Positions 1-12,509 of a DNA stretch of 64,000 nucleotides are shown one piece after another; the stretch's first letter is position 1; every line of letters starts with the position of its first letter. Source of the stretch: Cinclus cinclus (Eukaryota; Chordata; Aves; Passeriformes; Cinclidae); contig NC_085048.1 of assembly GCF_963662255.1 (NCBI RefSeq), positions 103,588,499 through 103,652,498 on the forward strand, in the 5' to 3' direction. The translations under genes were made by a program, and so were the position numbers. Below the pieces are notes generated by a model. It made no database searches. It had not been told where the DNA came from and saw only the letters and a list, made by a program, of their open reading frames with translations.

Positions 1-1071
1 TATCGGGCCAACTGCAGTTCCTTGCTTTTAGTAATCAGTTCCTAGAATAGAGTTACCAGTCAAAGCCTCTGATTTGCATGATCTTTTATCCTTGCTTTTT
101 TTAAATAACAAATTTACCTTCATAAATTTGAATCCCATCTTTCCACCTCACAACTGAACGCCTTTGGAGTGTTAAGTGAGAGAAAGATTGCGCACAAAAT
201 AATTATTTTGTACCACAAAAATGCTGTGCAAAGTGCTTTATTGTACCGAGGCTGATGCTGTCTTTGGTAGTTTCAATCTACTGTGGTACTTTTTCCTTAT
301 CACCAATCATGCTGTGATCTTGTTTAGGAAGTTAATAGCAAACAACAAGAAGCAGGTAACTGAAAATAAATAAATGCTGTTTGTGTTTTTGTAAACATAA
401 AGGTGACCTGCAGTCCAAAAACGCATTTAGACATTCATCTCCAAACAGGCAAACCTGTATTTATCCTTGTTCATCGTAACACTTTACCACACACTTAAAA
501 GCAACCATTGTCCCAGTATGTAATGCCTTCAGAGGAAATATGTACCCACAAGAGTACCTACCTACCCCTCCTTTTATATCAGTGAGGTGTGTGGGTGATC
601 AGTACTTGGACTAGATCAATATTTTGAAAAAGTTATTAATCACATTTTCCTGGGGGTTTTTTTGTTGCTTTCTTTTTCCCTTCCATCTTCCTTGACATAG
701 TTAAGGTATAGTTTGATACAGAATGATAAAAAAGAGAATTATTGGTATTATTCAGAGAAGTTGCATCTTGCACATATCCTGAGGTACAGTAAATCTTACT
801 CTTGATAACAAATTCTGAGTGTTTTTGCTAGTTTTGTAGTTTTGTATTGTTACAAAATGCAACGATGTGCAGCAGGGTATTTGTTATATCTTTCAGGATG
901 GGCTGCTAACTCACAGGAAAAAGAAAATTGTGTCTGTCATGTTTGGGAGAGTTATATTTTTGTTTTATTAACCTGGCTTACTTTGAGGGAATGTTTATTT
1001 CCTTCTCAGTATTTTCCCAACTCTAAAATCCAGGTTTTGCTGTCTGTGCCCTGGCAGGGTTGTGTTAGTGC
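1..1071. other. Unique AT-rich non-coding DNA
   Basis: No gene, RNA or recognisable transposon is seen. The stretch is AT-rich with very few CpG dinucleotides and a T-rich patch near 650-690. Open frames are short and give no familiar protein. It is consistent with bird intergenic or intronic sequence. Confidence 0.6.
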
Positions 1072-1280
1072 TGCCCGCAGAGCAGCCCTGAGGAGAGCTT
1101 TGTGAGCGGGGTGAAATTCTGGCGCTCTCTGCACGGGAGAGGCTCCAGCTCCAACTGTCTCTCTCTTTCCTTGGAGCTGGGATCAGCGTGGATGTGTCAC
1201 AACAAACACCTGGAGCTCAGAGCAGACAAGTGCCCTCTGTTTTCGTGGCGGTCGCTCTGGGGTGAGGCAGTGCCGCACAG
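1072..1280. other. Small CpG-enriched patch of unknown nature
   Basis: Nine CpG dinucleotides lie within about 200 bp (near 1076, 1107, 1123, 1134, 1187, 1244, 1249, 1253 and 1274), whereas the flanks are almost free of CpG. Two overlapping open frames of 78-87 codons cross it but resemble no protein I know. It could be a decayed GC-rich repeat, a small regulatory element, or a compositional accident. It is far too short and weak to call a promoter CpG island. Confidence 0.3.
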
Positions 1281-3353
1281 ACAAGTGCTTCCCTCTGATC
1301 ACAAGCTTTGTTTCCTTGGAAGGACTTGGAAAAATTAGAAATGCTAATTAAAGGAACGGGGTGATGGCACTGAATTGTCACTTCATGTAACATTTGCTTT
1401 GTACAGATGATCAGCTCAAAGTATGGTTAAAATGCTTCCAGGGTGCTGTTTTGTGTGGAAAGCTGTTAAAAAACTACTGAGATTTAGCATAATGGTGAAG
1501 AGATTCCACAGCACCCAAAATGCTGATGGTTTGCTTCGTGCTTAATTAGATTCCCCAGCACCAGTCTGAAAAATGTTTTGTTGTTGTTGATGTGGCCAGA
1601 TAAATTTCATCCCAATCCCACTGTTGCCAGTGTGGGATAATCAGTGCTGGGCTTCTAAAAACACAGATCAGGAATAACAGATGTGCACTTCCCAAGCTCT
1701 GGTTGCCAAGACAGCACCCAAAGGTGGCCAAGAGCTTTGCTGTCCGGCTAAATGAATCAAACAGAAAGTGCCACCAGCGAGCTCCAAATGTGTGTTCCAA
1801 CATAAGGAGTTGTGCCTGAGGGGAATTCAGTCCCATTTCCCTCATGAGAAGAAACCTCAGGTGTAACTAGAGCACAAGGCCCTCCATCTGCCAGGTTTTT
1901 ATCAGCTTTATTCAATTTGTTCATGATTCTGATTTCTAGGCAGAGCTGTGTCATCAGCCTGAATTTTGGAAAGTAGGAGATGTGTTTGTAGTTGCCCACT
2001 GCACCTTCCTGGAGGTTTCCCATCCTCAGTTCCTGTATTTGTATCCACGCACAATATTTCAGCTCACGTACATCTCTAGTTATCACCTTGACTTTATTTA
2101 GGGCATACAACAATGAACTGACATAACTCTATTTTCTTTGCTTGTAACTGTGCTCAGGTGCAACACCCAGGAGTTCAGGGAGACCAAGGAAAGTACTTTG
2201 GCAGGGTTTTCACAGAGAATATTTGTGTAGGTTTTGGAATGGGGCACACAGTTGTCTTTTGGCAACATCTGAGCCTTTAGCGGAGAAGCAGACCACTCAT
2301 GCTTTCTATTTTTTTCAAAATACCTTTGAAAAAACCTCAGTGAGCCTGAGACTCCCTCCCTCACTGCTGACAGAGCCAGTGGTTATGGGGCACTGCACAC
2401 GGCACATGGAGCAAAGGTGAACCCCACCACAACATCTGGTCTTACTTTCTCCCCCCTCCACTTTATGGACTGAATATCTTCTGGGTAACTGTTTCTAATA
2501 CCCTGGGTTAAGATTGATTTACACAGGCCACTGTAACTGAAGTCTATCTTGAAATCTGAGACTACCCAAGGAGTGCTGGCCCAGCAGAGTTTGTTTATCA
2601 GCGCTGGATTTGGGGAAAAAGAGAAATCAAAATCCTGTGTTGCATTTTAACTTGGACTGCTGGATCAAAAACTATTTTAAAACTTATTTTAAAAACAATT
2701 TCACCTCCTTTTATAGACATAGTGAGAAACTCTAGAAAATAGTTTACAGGTCTGGTAACAATCCACAAACATATCCTGGTGAAAATTAGTCCAGTGCCAT
2801 GGAAGTAAACATTTGAATATTTTAATTCTGTCTGATCATGTATCTTGTGCTTTATTTTTCAAATAGGATCCAAATATATTGCAGGAAATTTTCTTCATGA
2901 ACATGGCAGGGAATTGTGGGGTGCAAAGCAGCTGCTCTAAATCCTTCCTCTGCATTTGGCTCAGTGTGATTTTAGATCCCAAAAGTAGTGATGACTTCAG
3001 TCTTACGGATACAACCAGTCGCCTTTGAAACCTCCTGGAATGAGTGAAATTCTTGCTCTAGGAAAAGCAGCCTTTTATGGAGATGGTCCTGGGGACCCCC
3101 TGGATGTTTTGAGAGATGGTACCCTTCTCCCAGTGCCATGATGGAGTGTGGTCACTCCCACTGCCCAGGCTGTCTTGGGAGATTTATAGCCTCATACATC
3201 TGGGAAATGCTACTAATAAATTTTTGCCGGCCTCATGTAACACGGGGCATGCACCAGATAAGCATATTTAGTTGAAAACACAAGTCTTGACTTGAGGAAA
3301 AAAGGTATTTAAAAAGGCCAGATGACCCATTTGCTGGGAAAACCTCCAAATTT
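1281..3353. other. Unique non-coding DNA
   Basis: I see no genes, RNA genes or clear mobile elements here. Short open frames lie on both strands near 1546-2420 and overlap one another, with no recognisable domain. Composition is ordinary for the window. Confidence 0.55.
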
Positions 3354-3370
3354 GGGGGGGGGGGGGGGGG
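3354..3370 (+). repeat. Run of 17 consecutive G, followed by G-rich sequence
   Basis: Seventeen uninterrupted G residues are followed by T and then further short G runs up to about 3381. The tract could form a G-quadruplex on the plus strand and is prone to replication slippage and sequencing error, so the exact length should not be trusted. Confidence 0.9.
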
Positions 3371-5407
3371 TGGAGGGGGAGGTATTCACTTGGAAATTGC
3401 CATTCCCCTGTACTTGTGGAATAATGCTGTTTAGTGACAATTTCAAATCTTTCTCCTGGTGTACATTTTGAACATCATGGCATCCTCTTGTTTCCCATTT
3501 TTTACTGTTCAGACCCTCCATAGAATATTATTGTCGCTGCAGACCTTTTATCCAAGGACTGTTGATCACAGCACAAGAACTGTCATCCTATTTGCATTCT
3601 GTGGATGCATCATTATTCACAACATTTGATGTCCATAAAACACATTAAAACTATTTCCTTGAGCAAAAATAATCAGCTCTCTGCTGTACATATCATTTGT
3701 ATACTCAAATTGTAAAATGTAAATTGATATATAAGAAAATGGCCCATTAACTTTTTCATTAATGACAATAATACATTTTGTGCATCAGCAGTAGGAGGAC
3801 CCTACATTCATTCTAAGGAACCTGAAGGATAAATGGAGACTTCTTTATATTTCATAATTCATCAAGCCCATTTTAGAGGCTGGGGGGGCAGAGAGGGATT
3901 ATTTTCTATGGCCTTATTTGTTTCTTAAACTATTCTCATACTTGGAAGCATTCTTAAAGTTAAAATACTCTGATGAGCCTGATCCTCCTGCCTTTGAGGC
4001 AGAATTTTCACTGAAAGCCACCTGGCATTTTGCCTAAACAAGGGCAAGGAGTTACCTGGGTATATATTTAATATTCTTTGTTAAAAGCACTATGTGTGCA
4101 CTGAATGTATAAATTGGGCACAGCTCCCACCCAGCTGGTAATTAATTGCCTTGAAACATTCATGGCATTTTTTTCAATGCCATCCCAGTTTTCATTTCCA
4201 CAATTTCATTTTTAAGACGGGTAGATTCTGGGTGGAGTAATGGGTGCTGTGTTCCCTGTTGCTGGATAACTTTTGAAAGAGTAGATCTATTGCTGCAAAA
4301 AAATTAAAATAAAGTGTAAATTACAAGTGCTGCTGGGTTTTGTGAAATTTAATAGACAGCTGGATTACGGTTTCTTTAGGATTTATGCTGAGTTACCCAG
4401 AACTTACTGTGTTTTTTATGTATGCAATTTAATAATCTTGTGTCTTTTAAGATAATAGGAAGTGATTTTACTGTAATTCACATGAATTAAGACATCCTAA
4501 TATGTATACTGGCTGTCAAATCACTGTATATTTACCATTTGATTAAACCATAGATTAATAATTTTTCTATAACTGATACATCATGCACTAACAGATAAAG
4601 AACATCTGAGATTAAGTAAGTGAGAAATAAAATCTGCTTTCAGTAAATTGCTTAGAAAAATTACACAGTACATTTAAATTACCATTTGCTTAGCAACATG
4701 CCCTTGTAGACATTCCAGTGGGGCTATAAAATGATCGATTTACTTTAATTTTCTACTGAATCCTGAAAAAATGGCTATCAGTAACCTATCCCTTCATCAT
4801 GGCATGCTGATTCACTCTGTGTATTAAATTTACTGGCAAGGAGCAAGACGTTAACAAAAAGTAACAGATAATGTGAACATTTCATGCATAATCTGTAATA
4901 TGAGATATGTATTAATAGGGAAATTATGATGCATTCAATTATTCTGAAATGCCTTCCAGAGATGTTTTGATTTGGCTTCGCTCTGATAGTAGCAGCACAG
5001 CAGGGAGCATCTCAAGTGATGAATAACCTAATCTCCTAATCTCAAAATGGGCACTATTCACAGCTAGCCCGGGAGAGGCTGGTGGGAGCCACCACACTGC
5101 TCCTCACACAACAAAAACAGCCGCAAAAATCCCCTGCTTCTCGCTAAACTCCTCTCCCCAGTGCAGAATTTTTGGGGGCACGGTGGTTCTACAAGTTCAG
5201 GTGCTGAGATGGAACAGAAACCTTTGCTTCCCTCTCAAATAAACTTGGGAGACAAAAGGCTATAAAAATAATTGTGTGAGGAGTTGTTCTGTTAGCATTG
5301 AAGGTTGCTTTGTGACATTATACAAAGGAGCTCTTTCTGACTCTACCCAGTTTAATATATACCTGAAATGATCTTTACTATGTATACAATATTTTTTTCT
5401 CCTGGGG
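3371..5407. other. AT-rich single-copy DNA, possible conserved non-coding elements
   Basis: No coding sequence or transposon is recognised. From about 3500 the sequence is AT-rich and dense in homeodomain-type cores (ATTA/TAAT), for example TAATTAATT at 4139-4147. It lacks the decay signatures of old repeats. This texture resembles deeply conserved vertebrate non-coding elements near developmental genes, but I infer that from composition only. A short GC-richer segment lies at about 5065-5160. Confidence 0.35.
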
Positions 5408-5470
5408 AAAAAAAAACCAAAACAAAATAAAACAAAACAAAAAAAAGAAAAAAAAAAAAAGAAAAAAAAA
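5408..5470 (+). repeat. A-rich low-complexity tract with CAAAA-like motifs
   Basis: Sixty-three bases are almost entirely A, broken by C, T and G to give CAAAA-like units and then long A runs. It could be the remnant of a retroposon A-tail, but the 5' flank shows no recognisable retroposon body. An open frame on the minus strand through this tract encodes a poly-Phe run and is an artefact. Confidence 0.8.
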
Positions 5471-6500
5471 TCACCAGCATAACAAGAAACTCCTTATTTT
5501 GTCTCATGAGCCCAATGGACCCGAGTGCTTGCTTGTGTGTAATTAAGCAGCCGTGTTTACTTCTCCTGGTGAACAATAGTCTGGTTTCCCGAGGAGGTCA
5601 AGCAGGATTTATTTTATTGTGTACACACTCGAAGCAGGAAAGGTGCCTGTTATTCCTCAGCCTGGCTTGGGCACTTTTTCTCTGTTCCCATCCACTGCTT
5701 TACTCCCATTTCTTCACCTTGATATCTTTGCAACTGAACCAAAACAAAAAAGCCCAGGAATTCGAGCCACGGCAGCACAGCAAAAAATCCTGGGCACATA
5801 GGTTATGCAAATCTGCCGAATTTTTTTACACTTAATTACTTGATTGCAGCAGGCTCACTTTTTGATTAATGCAATTTGGCAAAACGTAATATTACACCAG
5901 TGTATTAGAATTTTTAGTAATTAGTCAATGTTAATATGAAACTGTTCTTGAAGAAAAATGAGAAGGAAACTGTATCTGTTTTGTCTTCAATTCACAGCCC
6001 TGCTCAAATAGAGAAAGAAGGAGAGCCACACAAATACTTGTGTAAATAAACGTGGCTTATCTTTGGGAGAAATCTTACCAAAAATTCCTGATTGGTCTTC
6101 TCCCTACTTCCTGTCCTTAATGCCATACTTTTAAAATTATTGGCATTACAAGGGTGCAGAAATGATTTTACATTTTTTTATGCTGCAGTTTATTTGATTT
6201 ACAAAGTGATTTGTTCTAACAAGTACCTTTGCAATTTAATCATAATGCCACATTGTGTGCGCTGTTTCCAAGACCTGAGCTGCTCCTAATGCCTTTGGCA
6301 GCCCAGCTCTTGAGTTTTCTGTCTAATAGAAAGCAGGGAAATGTGAGGCTGCTTGGATTTCCTTTGCTTGAGCAATTTGATTTCCTCTTCGTTGTGCTCT
6401 GTGTGAGCATCATGTTAATGCAGAGCAGGACGTGGGGCTTTTACCTCGCCTGCTGTTCCACACCCTTTACTCCAGGTTGTAGCCACTAATCAGGGTTAGC
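5471..6500. other. Possible conserved non-coding element followed by plain unique DNA
   Basis: Roughly 5480-5960 is complex, non-repetitive and rich in homeodomain-like sites, including TAATTA at 5833-5838 and ATTAATGCAA at about 5865. No domain-bearing frame is seen. From about 5960 to 6500 the sequence is unremarkable. Conservation is an inference from texture only. Confidence 0.3.
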
Positions 6501-8700
6501 AACCAGGGAAGGAGCAGGGCCCCGTTATATGAAACTTTCAGATGAAGGATGTTTGGTTTATTTCAGTCTTTAGTACCCGAGAATGTACAATTGCTCTGAA
6601 GATAAATAAAAGATTCAGCTGGATACCACTGGAGAGCAGAGCAGCATGTCTTTGGCATTGCTGGAGTCTTATCTGATTTGGATTTGTATACCTCATGGGG
6701 AATGGCAAAATATTGGAACAGACGGCTTGATATTTCCGAAGAATATAGTGGGCTTTATTAGCACCAGTTTCACTCCCTGACTGACGGCTTTTTCAAATTT
6801 TTTATCTTATTAATCTGTGCTACTGTATGTAAATGTTATTCCTCTCTGCATAAGGGAGGCAACCAGCGATTTGTAATAAATGCTTATGAGTGCCTGAGGC
6901 TGCACTTAAACTTTAAAACATCTATTATTAAGTTGCAAAAAAACACTGTAATGGCCAATAGTGACCTCATAGGAATTTTAAACTGTGGTCTGCTCTTCTG
7001 CATTAAAAACAAAAAAATTGCCTGAAGTTAGAATTATGAGCAATGCTATTTTAACAGCTGCATTTTGATTATTAAAGTGTGTTTTACAACTGAATTACAA
7101 TGCTTTTATGGACTCTAGGTATAAGATTTAAAAAGGTCATTAAACATAGTCGGTTTTGTCACAGTAGGTGTCATTGTATACAATGGACACTATACAATCT
7201 ATTTTATGTTGTAGTGCTTAGGATTTAAAATAACACGGGGAAGCATTTCAGTTTGCTTAAGCATGTAGACTACTGAACAGCTTTTCAGGTATTTTGACAG
7301 TTTGCAGTCCAAAATGACTACTTTCATTATTATTTTATTAATTTGACAAGAAGCCCTACAGATTTTCTCTGTATGAACGTTCCATTTGTCTCAGAAATAA
7401 TTAAAAATGCCAGCCTAGAGCAATAAGACAACAGAAACACTTCTGGCAAATCAATGCTGAGAAATGCATCGTTTGCACAGGAGCCAAGTGTTTAGTCCTG
7501 AGCCATTTTTATATTTTCTCAGCCTGATAGGATGTGGGCTCATTGACAGCCAGTATTGACCTGCAGCGTGGGCTGGGCAAACCCAGAACCTATAAATTGA
7601 TTTATCCAGGGTGTCCTGTGCCAGGTGCTGGATGCAATGTTTACATCTTGCACAGCACAGATGCAGCAGGCAGGAGGAAACCCCTCTACAAAGGCAAACT
7701 TAAATTCTGCTGCCCTTTTGCCTGCTCCATCAGACTTGGAAATACTTAAATTTTTAATTTGCCTTTCATTAATTTGTCATGGTGTTATCCTGGTGAAGAA
7801 CCCAAGTACAAACAAGCTGGGTTCGGGGTGGCTGTGTGTTAATGAGTGCAAAGGGAGCCACGCTAAGTGCAGAAAGCTCCAAATATTTGACAAAATGTCA
7901 CAAAGGATTGTATTTGCATGTAGTAGCATGGTTAGGACATAATGATTAGTGTGTAGTGCCGTGCTGGCAGTACCTACTCCAGCTTATCCTGATAACATGT
8001 CGGCTGTACAGCTTTGAATATTGTATATGTTCTTTGAACATATCTAGGACTAGCAGAGCTGTCACTCCACTGAAAAATGTGCCTGCACGAATGACAATAC
8101 TGCTTTAATTTTTTTTTTTAAAGAGGACGACTTCTAAATAATTATTATCATGCTAATAACATTTGTATTCTTTTGCGTATAATTAAGATCTGCCTAAGCA
8201 TGAAATAGGGTTGAAATCTTGAATAAGTATGCTATCCTTAACCTATTTAGTAAATCAATTTTAATTTAGTATTCTTTAGGTTAAGTCATAACAATAGAAT
8301 TGCTGTATACAGAAAAATCCACAATTTATGGCTGTAAACCTCAGAAATGTTTAATAGCAAGCAAAGCTTCTGTGAAAATAAAAAAATCTACCCCTCTAAA
8401 TGTAAGTGCTGAATTAAAAAAAAAGATTCAGTGACTACTAAAGTCATGTCGTTTTTTTAATTACCATTAACTCTTTATTACTTAACATGAAATTGTACAT
8501 GTGATTTTATCTACAAGTCCCTGTAGGATTGTAACGCTTTTTTCAGACTTGTCTTTGAGCCCTACCCATTTTTTGAAACATAAGGAACGCAATTACCAGA
8601 GTAAGATTGAATTCTTAGTCTGCAGTTATATTATCATATTTGTATTTCTTATTTAAATAGAGAGCAAAGCAGTTGGAAGGGGTTTTTTTGGGGAAAAAAG
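6501..8700. other. AT-rich single-copy block, best candidate for clustered regulatory elements
   Basis: This is the most CNE-like stretch of the window. It is AT-rich, free of recognisable repeats, and carries many ATTA/TAAT and ATTGT/ACAAT cores. Dense AT motifs occur at about 7326-7345 and 8137-8187. It contains the ATTGT/ACAAT palindrome listed separately. No reading frame looks like protein. I cannot tell which gene it might serve because none is in the window. Confidence 0.35.
7168..7190. promoter_or_regulatory. Extended palindrome with two inverted SOX-type cores
   Basis: A perfect 12-bp palindrome, ATTGTATACAAT, lies at 7173-7184. It is flanked by GTGTC on the left and, after one extra G, GACAC on the right, so the symmetry extends to 23 bp. 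ATTGT and ACAAT are the core recognition sequence of SOX HMG-box factors on opposite strands, so the site could bind a SOX dimer. Binding is inferred; the symmetry is directly visible. It sits inside the AT-rich CNE-like block. Confidence 0.35.
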
Positions 8701-11355
8701 TGTCTTTTCAAAGATTTTCAGTCCTGAGAGAAGTCAGCAATGCCTAACGAGGGACCAGATCCTGCTTGGAAAGGGGTAAGTGGGAGAGGCAGGAGAGAAA
8801 AACACCCTTAGCTGCTATATGCAGCTGTTTGATGTCTTTGTTATTCTAAGTTTGCATCCCATGGCTGTGCAGATTCCTGAAATCCTGCTTCCCAGCATTA
8901 CTGTGGGATCTGTATGGGCTGTGCTGTGTGTGGGATCTTCCCTGAGAGAGAAGTAACAGAGATTTCCCAGGTCTGTGTGTGGTGTTTGCAGGTCTGGTTC
9001 GTTCAGATCATAGTCCTGGTTCTCCAGCAGAGTTTGAAATACAGTGACAGTAACAGCCCCTGTGCTCCCAGCTTTTCAGTGCCACATACAGAATCCATGG
9101 ACCTGAGCACTGGATTGGGTTCTGGAGCTTTTTCTGGACTTTTACTGGATATTATTTATGGGTTCTTTTTCTACTTCAGTTGGCCTTTAAATTATTTCCT
9201 TCCTGTGGCATGTCTGTGTAAAAGTTACAGGAAAACAACCCAGCTCTCATTAAGGACTCATTGATCCTCACCCGTCCGTTTTAAATTGGGATCTACAGTG
9301 ATTTACAGTGGTCAAGGATTGGATTCATGATACCTTGAGAAAACATGGGAGGAGCACAGATTGTAAGTGCAGTTTTATTAGGGGGAATATTCACTGGGGA
9401 CAGTCTGTCATTGCTGCCATCACCAGTCATTTCTGTGGTGCTAAAATCTACTTTACAATATTTGGGAGTCTTGGATAGGTGACCAGTTAAGCAGAAACAC
9501 TGCAAATGAGGGATGGAATTTGAGCTCCTCACTTCTTTATGCTCCTTTATGAACCTTAGACACAGCTATTATCTCATAATGGCACACTTTCTTTTAAAAG
9601 GCCCCAAACAAATGTACAAAATGGGTATTTTTCTAACCTGCATAGTTTGCCCACCATTTGCCTCAGTGTTTTTGTCAAAGGACATCTTAGAAAAAGGATG
9701 CTTTGGATGGGATGGCTTTGCTGGTTATGTCAAATAGCCTGTTTGCCTCATCTGATCCCAGCCAGGGTGCTACAGTCTGAAGGAATTACAGATGGAATGC
9801 TGTATGCTTGTAACTCACTGAAAATTAGATACAGAATGTGCTTCCAAACATAGGTGCCATTTCTGAACACAAGAAAAATGGTAAATTGGGGCAAAATTTT
9901 CTTTAAAGTGAAGTGGTGAATTCTTCATTTGCCAAAGAGAACATGGGACACAACTTGTGTTCCCACTGGGAATGAACTGTCAGAGAACATGGCTGTGAAT
10001 GAGGGAGAAAGGGAGAATGTCACCTTTTAAGGAGAACAGCATCTGGGGGAAACATTGCAATCTGTAATTCAATAAACAATTCCTCCGTGGCACTTTCAAA
10101 GGTTAGGTCACTTCAGCAAAGATGAATTCAGCCCATGGCTCTGGAAGGTCCAAGAGGCTTTGGCCCCAGCAATTTTGTATTTTCTTCTCTCTATATTTTA
10201 TTAGGTGAATGATTGTTCTTAAAGTTTGGTAATCCTGTTAGTAAAAAAATCTGAGCTGTTTTTACGTGTGATCAGAGACAAAACCACCAGGAGTGTACCC
10301 TAATAAGAGAAAAATCCATGGGTCCCCATGCAATTTGCTTTATTCATCTGTTCATATAATACCAGAAAACTTTCAGGATGGTGACCAGACTTGAAGAGTG
10401 TTTGTGGTATGCATCCCTGCCTTTGCCCTCTGTAACACACTGCTGTTTATTTTGATTTATTCAACATTTAAAAGTAGGCTCACATTTTCTGAACACCTTT
10501 GTATAACAATAAAAGAAACAAGTATGAAACAAGCAAGCATCAACAAAAGAATAATACTCTTTCAAAGTAATCATAGCAATAATAACCCAGGCTTCTTGGC
10601 CTTCAGCTGCCCACTTCTTGAATTCCTTGATTAAAATAGATAGTCCTGGGCAGACCCTCTGGAGGTTAATAAAGTGGGTCTTTGAATCAGGAAGGATAAA
10701 ATTCCAAAATTGAGGATTGTCTGTGTGGAATACAAAGCTAAACCAATTCCTGTTGTTTATATGAAAGGGATTCCAAGTGTAGCAGTTTTGCTGATCTTTG
10801 TTGTTGTGACAATAGGAAGAGAGATTTCTGAACCAGCCAGGTCTTAAGCCACTTAGGATCTAATCATGTCCCCTGATTTGCAGGGAGAAATAGCTGGTGG
10901 GATCATCTCAGAAGCATTATCCATAGCCAGAAGCATTATGGTAGAGAAGAATTCCAATGTTTAAAAAATAATAATGAGAAGTTTTAAATTTTGAGCCTTT
11001 TCTTTTTTTAAAGAAAAATAATTTCAATCACTCCTCGTGTTTGCTTTTGGGAAAAAAAGAAAAAAACATAACAATCCGGATTCATTTACCTTACTTCAAA
11101 CAAAAAAGATGAATATTTCCATTCTAGATTACCTTTCCTTTTAGGTGATAGTTCTCAGGTGCAGGTGGTGAATATGTTTGGCCCCAGGACAAATGCCAGG
11201 AAGCAGCTGATGATGCTGTGCTGGTACAAACAGCCCAAATGCAGTTGGGCGTCAGCCTCCTCAAACTGCCAGTGTCACCAAAGTCAGTGGAGCTACACTG
11301 ATTTATACCCAAGGCACTGCACATCCCTCACAGACATCCTGATGCTTGTCCACAG
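8701..11355. other. Unique non-coding DNA
   Basis: No gene, RNA gene or identifiable mobile element is seen. Several open frames of 60-116 codons near 8914-9853 give hydrophobic, low-meaning translations without domains. Composition is ordinary for the window and AT-rich around 10930-11110. Confidence 0.5.
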
Positions 11356-11391
11356 TTTTTATTTATTTGTTTGTTTATTTATTTATTTATA
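11356..11391 (+). repeat. (TTTA/TTTG)n simple repeat
   Basis: About 36 bp is made of TTTA and TTTG tetranucleotide units. It is a short microsatellite, likely polymorphic. Confidence 0.85.
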
Positions 11392-12495
11392 GGCGTTTGC
11401 AGACACTTTGCTACTGCTGTCCTCTAAAGCTGATCAACCACAGCAGGGAAATTTGAGTCCACTATCCCAATTTGAGATTTGGTAAATGTAGCACTGAATT
11501 TTAAACTGTTTGGAAATATTTAATTAAAAAATAACTTATAGAAAGAAACACAGTGTCATCTTGGAAAGAATCCATGGAATCTAGAAAGTAATTCTGTAGT
11601 AGTGAGGTAGTTTCAGGTTGGTGCATGGTGAGTTTTTCATTGCTCTGTCTTGAGCAATTATTTGTTCTTTGGAAATCTTAGCTTCCACAGGGAGAGGGAA
11701 ATTTCCTGTTTAACCAAACAGTTATGTATTTTTGTGCATTACACAAAGTATTTTAACTAAATGAGCTGATACTGATCTCCCAGCTTTGGCAGGGCAGAAC
11801 TGTGGCCTTGCTTTTCCTGGTGATTTAAAGGCACATCCAAGTTCCCTTCTTATCAAACTGGCTGGCAGCTTAAGGCAGCTGGGACAGAGACACCAGCAGT
11901 GACTGTATCAGTGGCAGTCAGGATTACCCAGAGAAGTCAAACGCAGTGGCATCCCTCATCCCCTGACACCTGCAGCTTTACCCACCTTCTCAATCAACCA
12001 GGGGGCCAATGGCATCCTCCAGCCCAGATGTTTAAGAGCTGACTGATCAGAGGAGAAAAGGTAGGACTAGGCTGAAGAGCATCTTTCCTTTCCTGTTGGC
12101 CTCTGGCCTCAGGCTTCCCAGCAGCTGCCTCCTGCAGGAACACTAATGCTGAAGTGCCTGATGGACCTTGCCATGGGCAGACTCAGGTGCAGACCAGGGC
12201 CAGTCCTGGTGTGTTCTGAGAAGGGAACCGAATCAGGAGTGGCGGAGGCTTCTTACAGCTCTTTCTTTATCCCGTAAAATAAAGGCACAGGTAAGAGGAA
12301 AAACATTTTTTGTTGCTCAACAATCAAGATGACTTAACAGAATAATGATCCAATGAGCCTTGTCTTTGTGGAAAGCCACCAGCAGTGTCCTCAAAAAGGA
12401 CTCTAGTGAGGGTTGAGTCTGCTTAATTTTAAGTATCAGGTTCAGATACCTAAATTAGTAATATAGACCTATTCATTAGTAAATATTCAGTGGAT
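11392..12495. other. Unique non-coding DNA with a weak CTCF-like core
   Basis: Nothing coding is recognised. The GC content rises around 11780-12250. At 11995-12008 the sequence CAACCAGGGGGCCA matches the CTCF core CCACCAGGGGGC at all but one of its 12 positions. A single core match of this kind is common by chance. Confidence 0.4.
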
Positions 12496-12509
12496 AGAGA
12501 GAGAGAGAG
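12496..12509 (+). repeat. (AG)7 dinucleotide repeat
   Basis: Seven perfect AG units. Short and probably unremarkable. Confidence 0.8.

Noticed and set aside
5352..5576. Minus-strand frame with a hydrophobic Phe-rich segment like a membrane helix
   Set aside because: The Phe run is the translation of the A-rich tract at 5408-5470.
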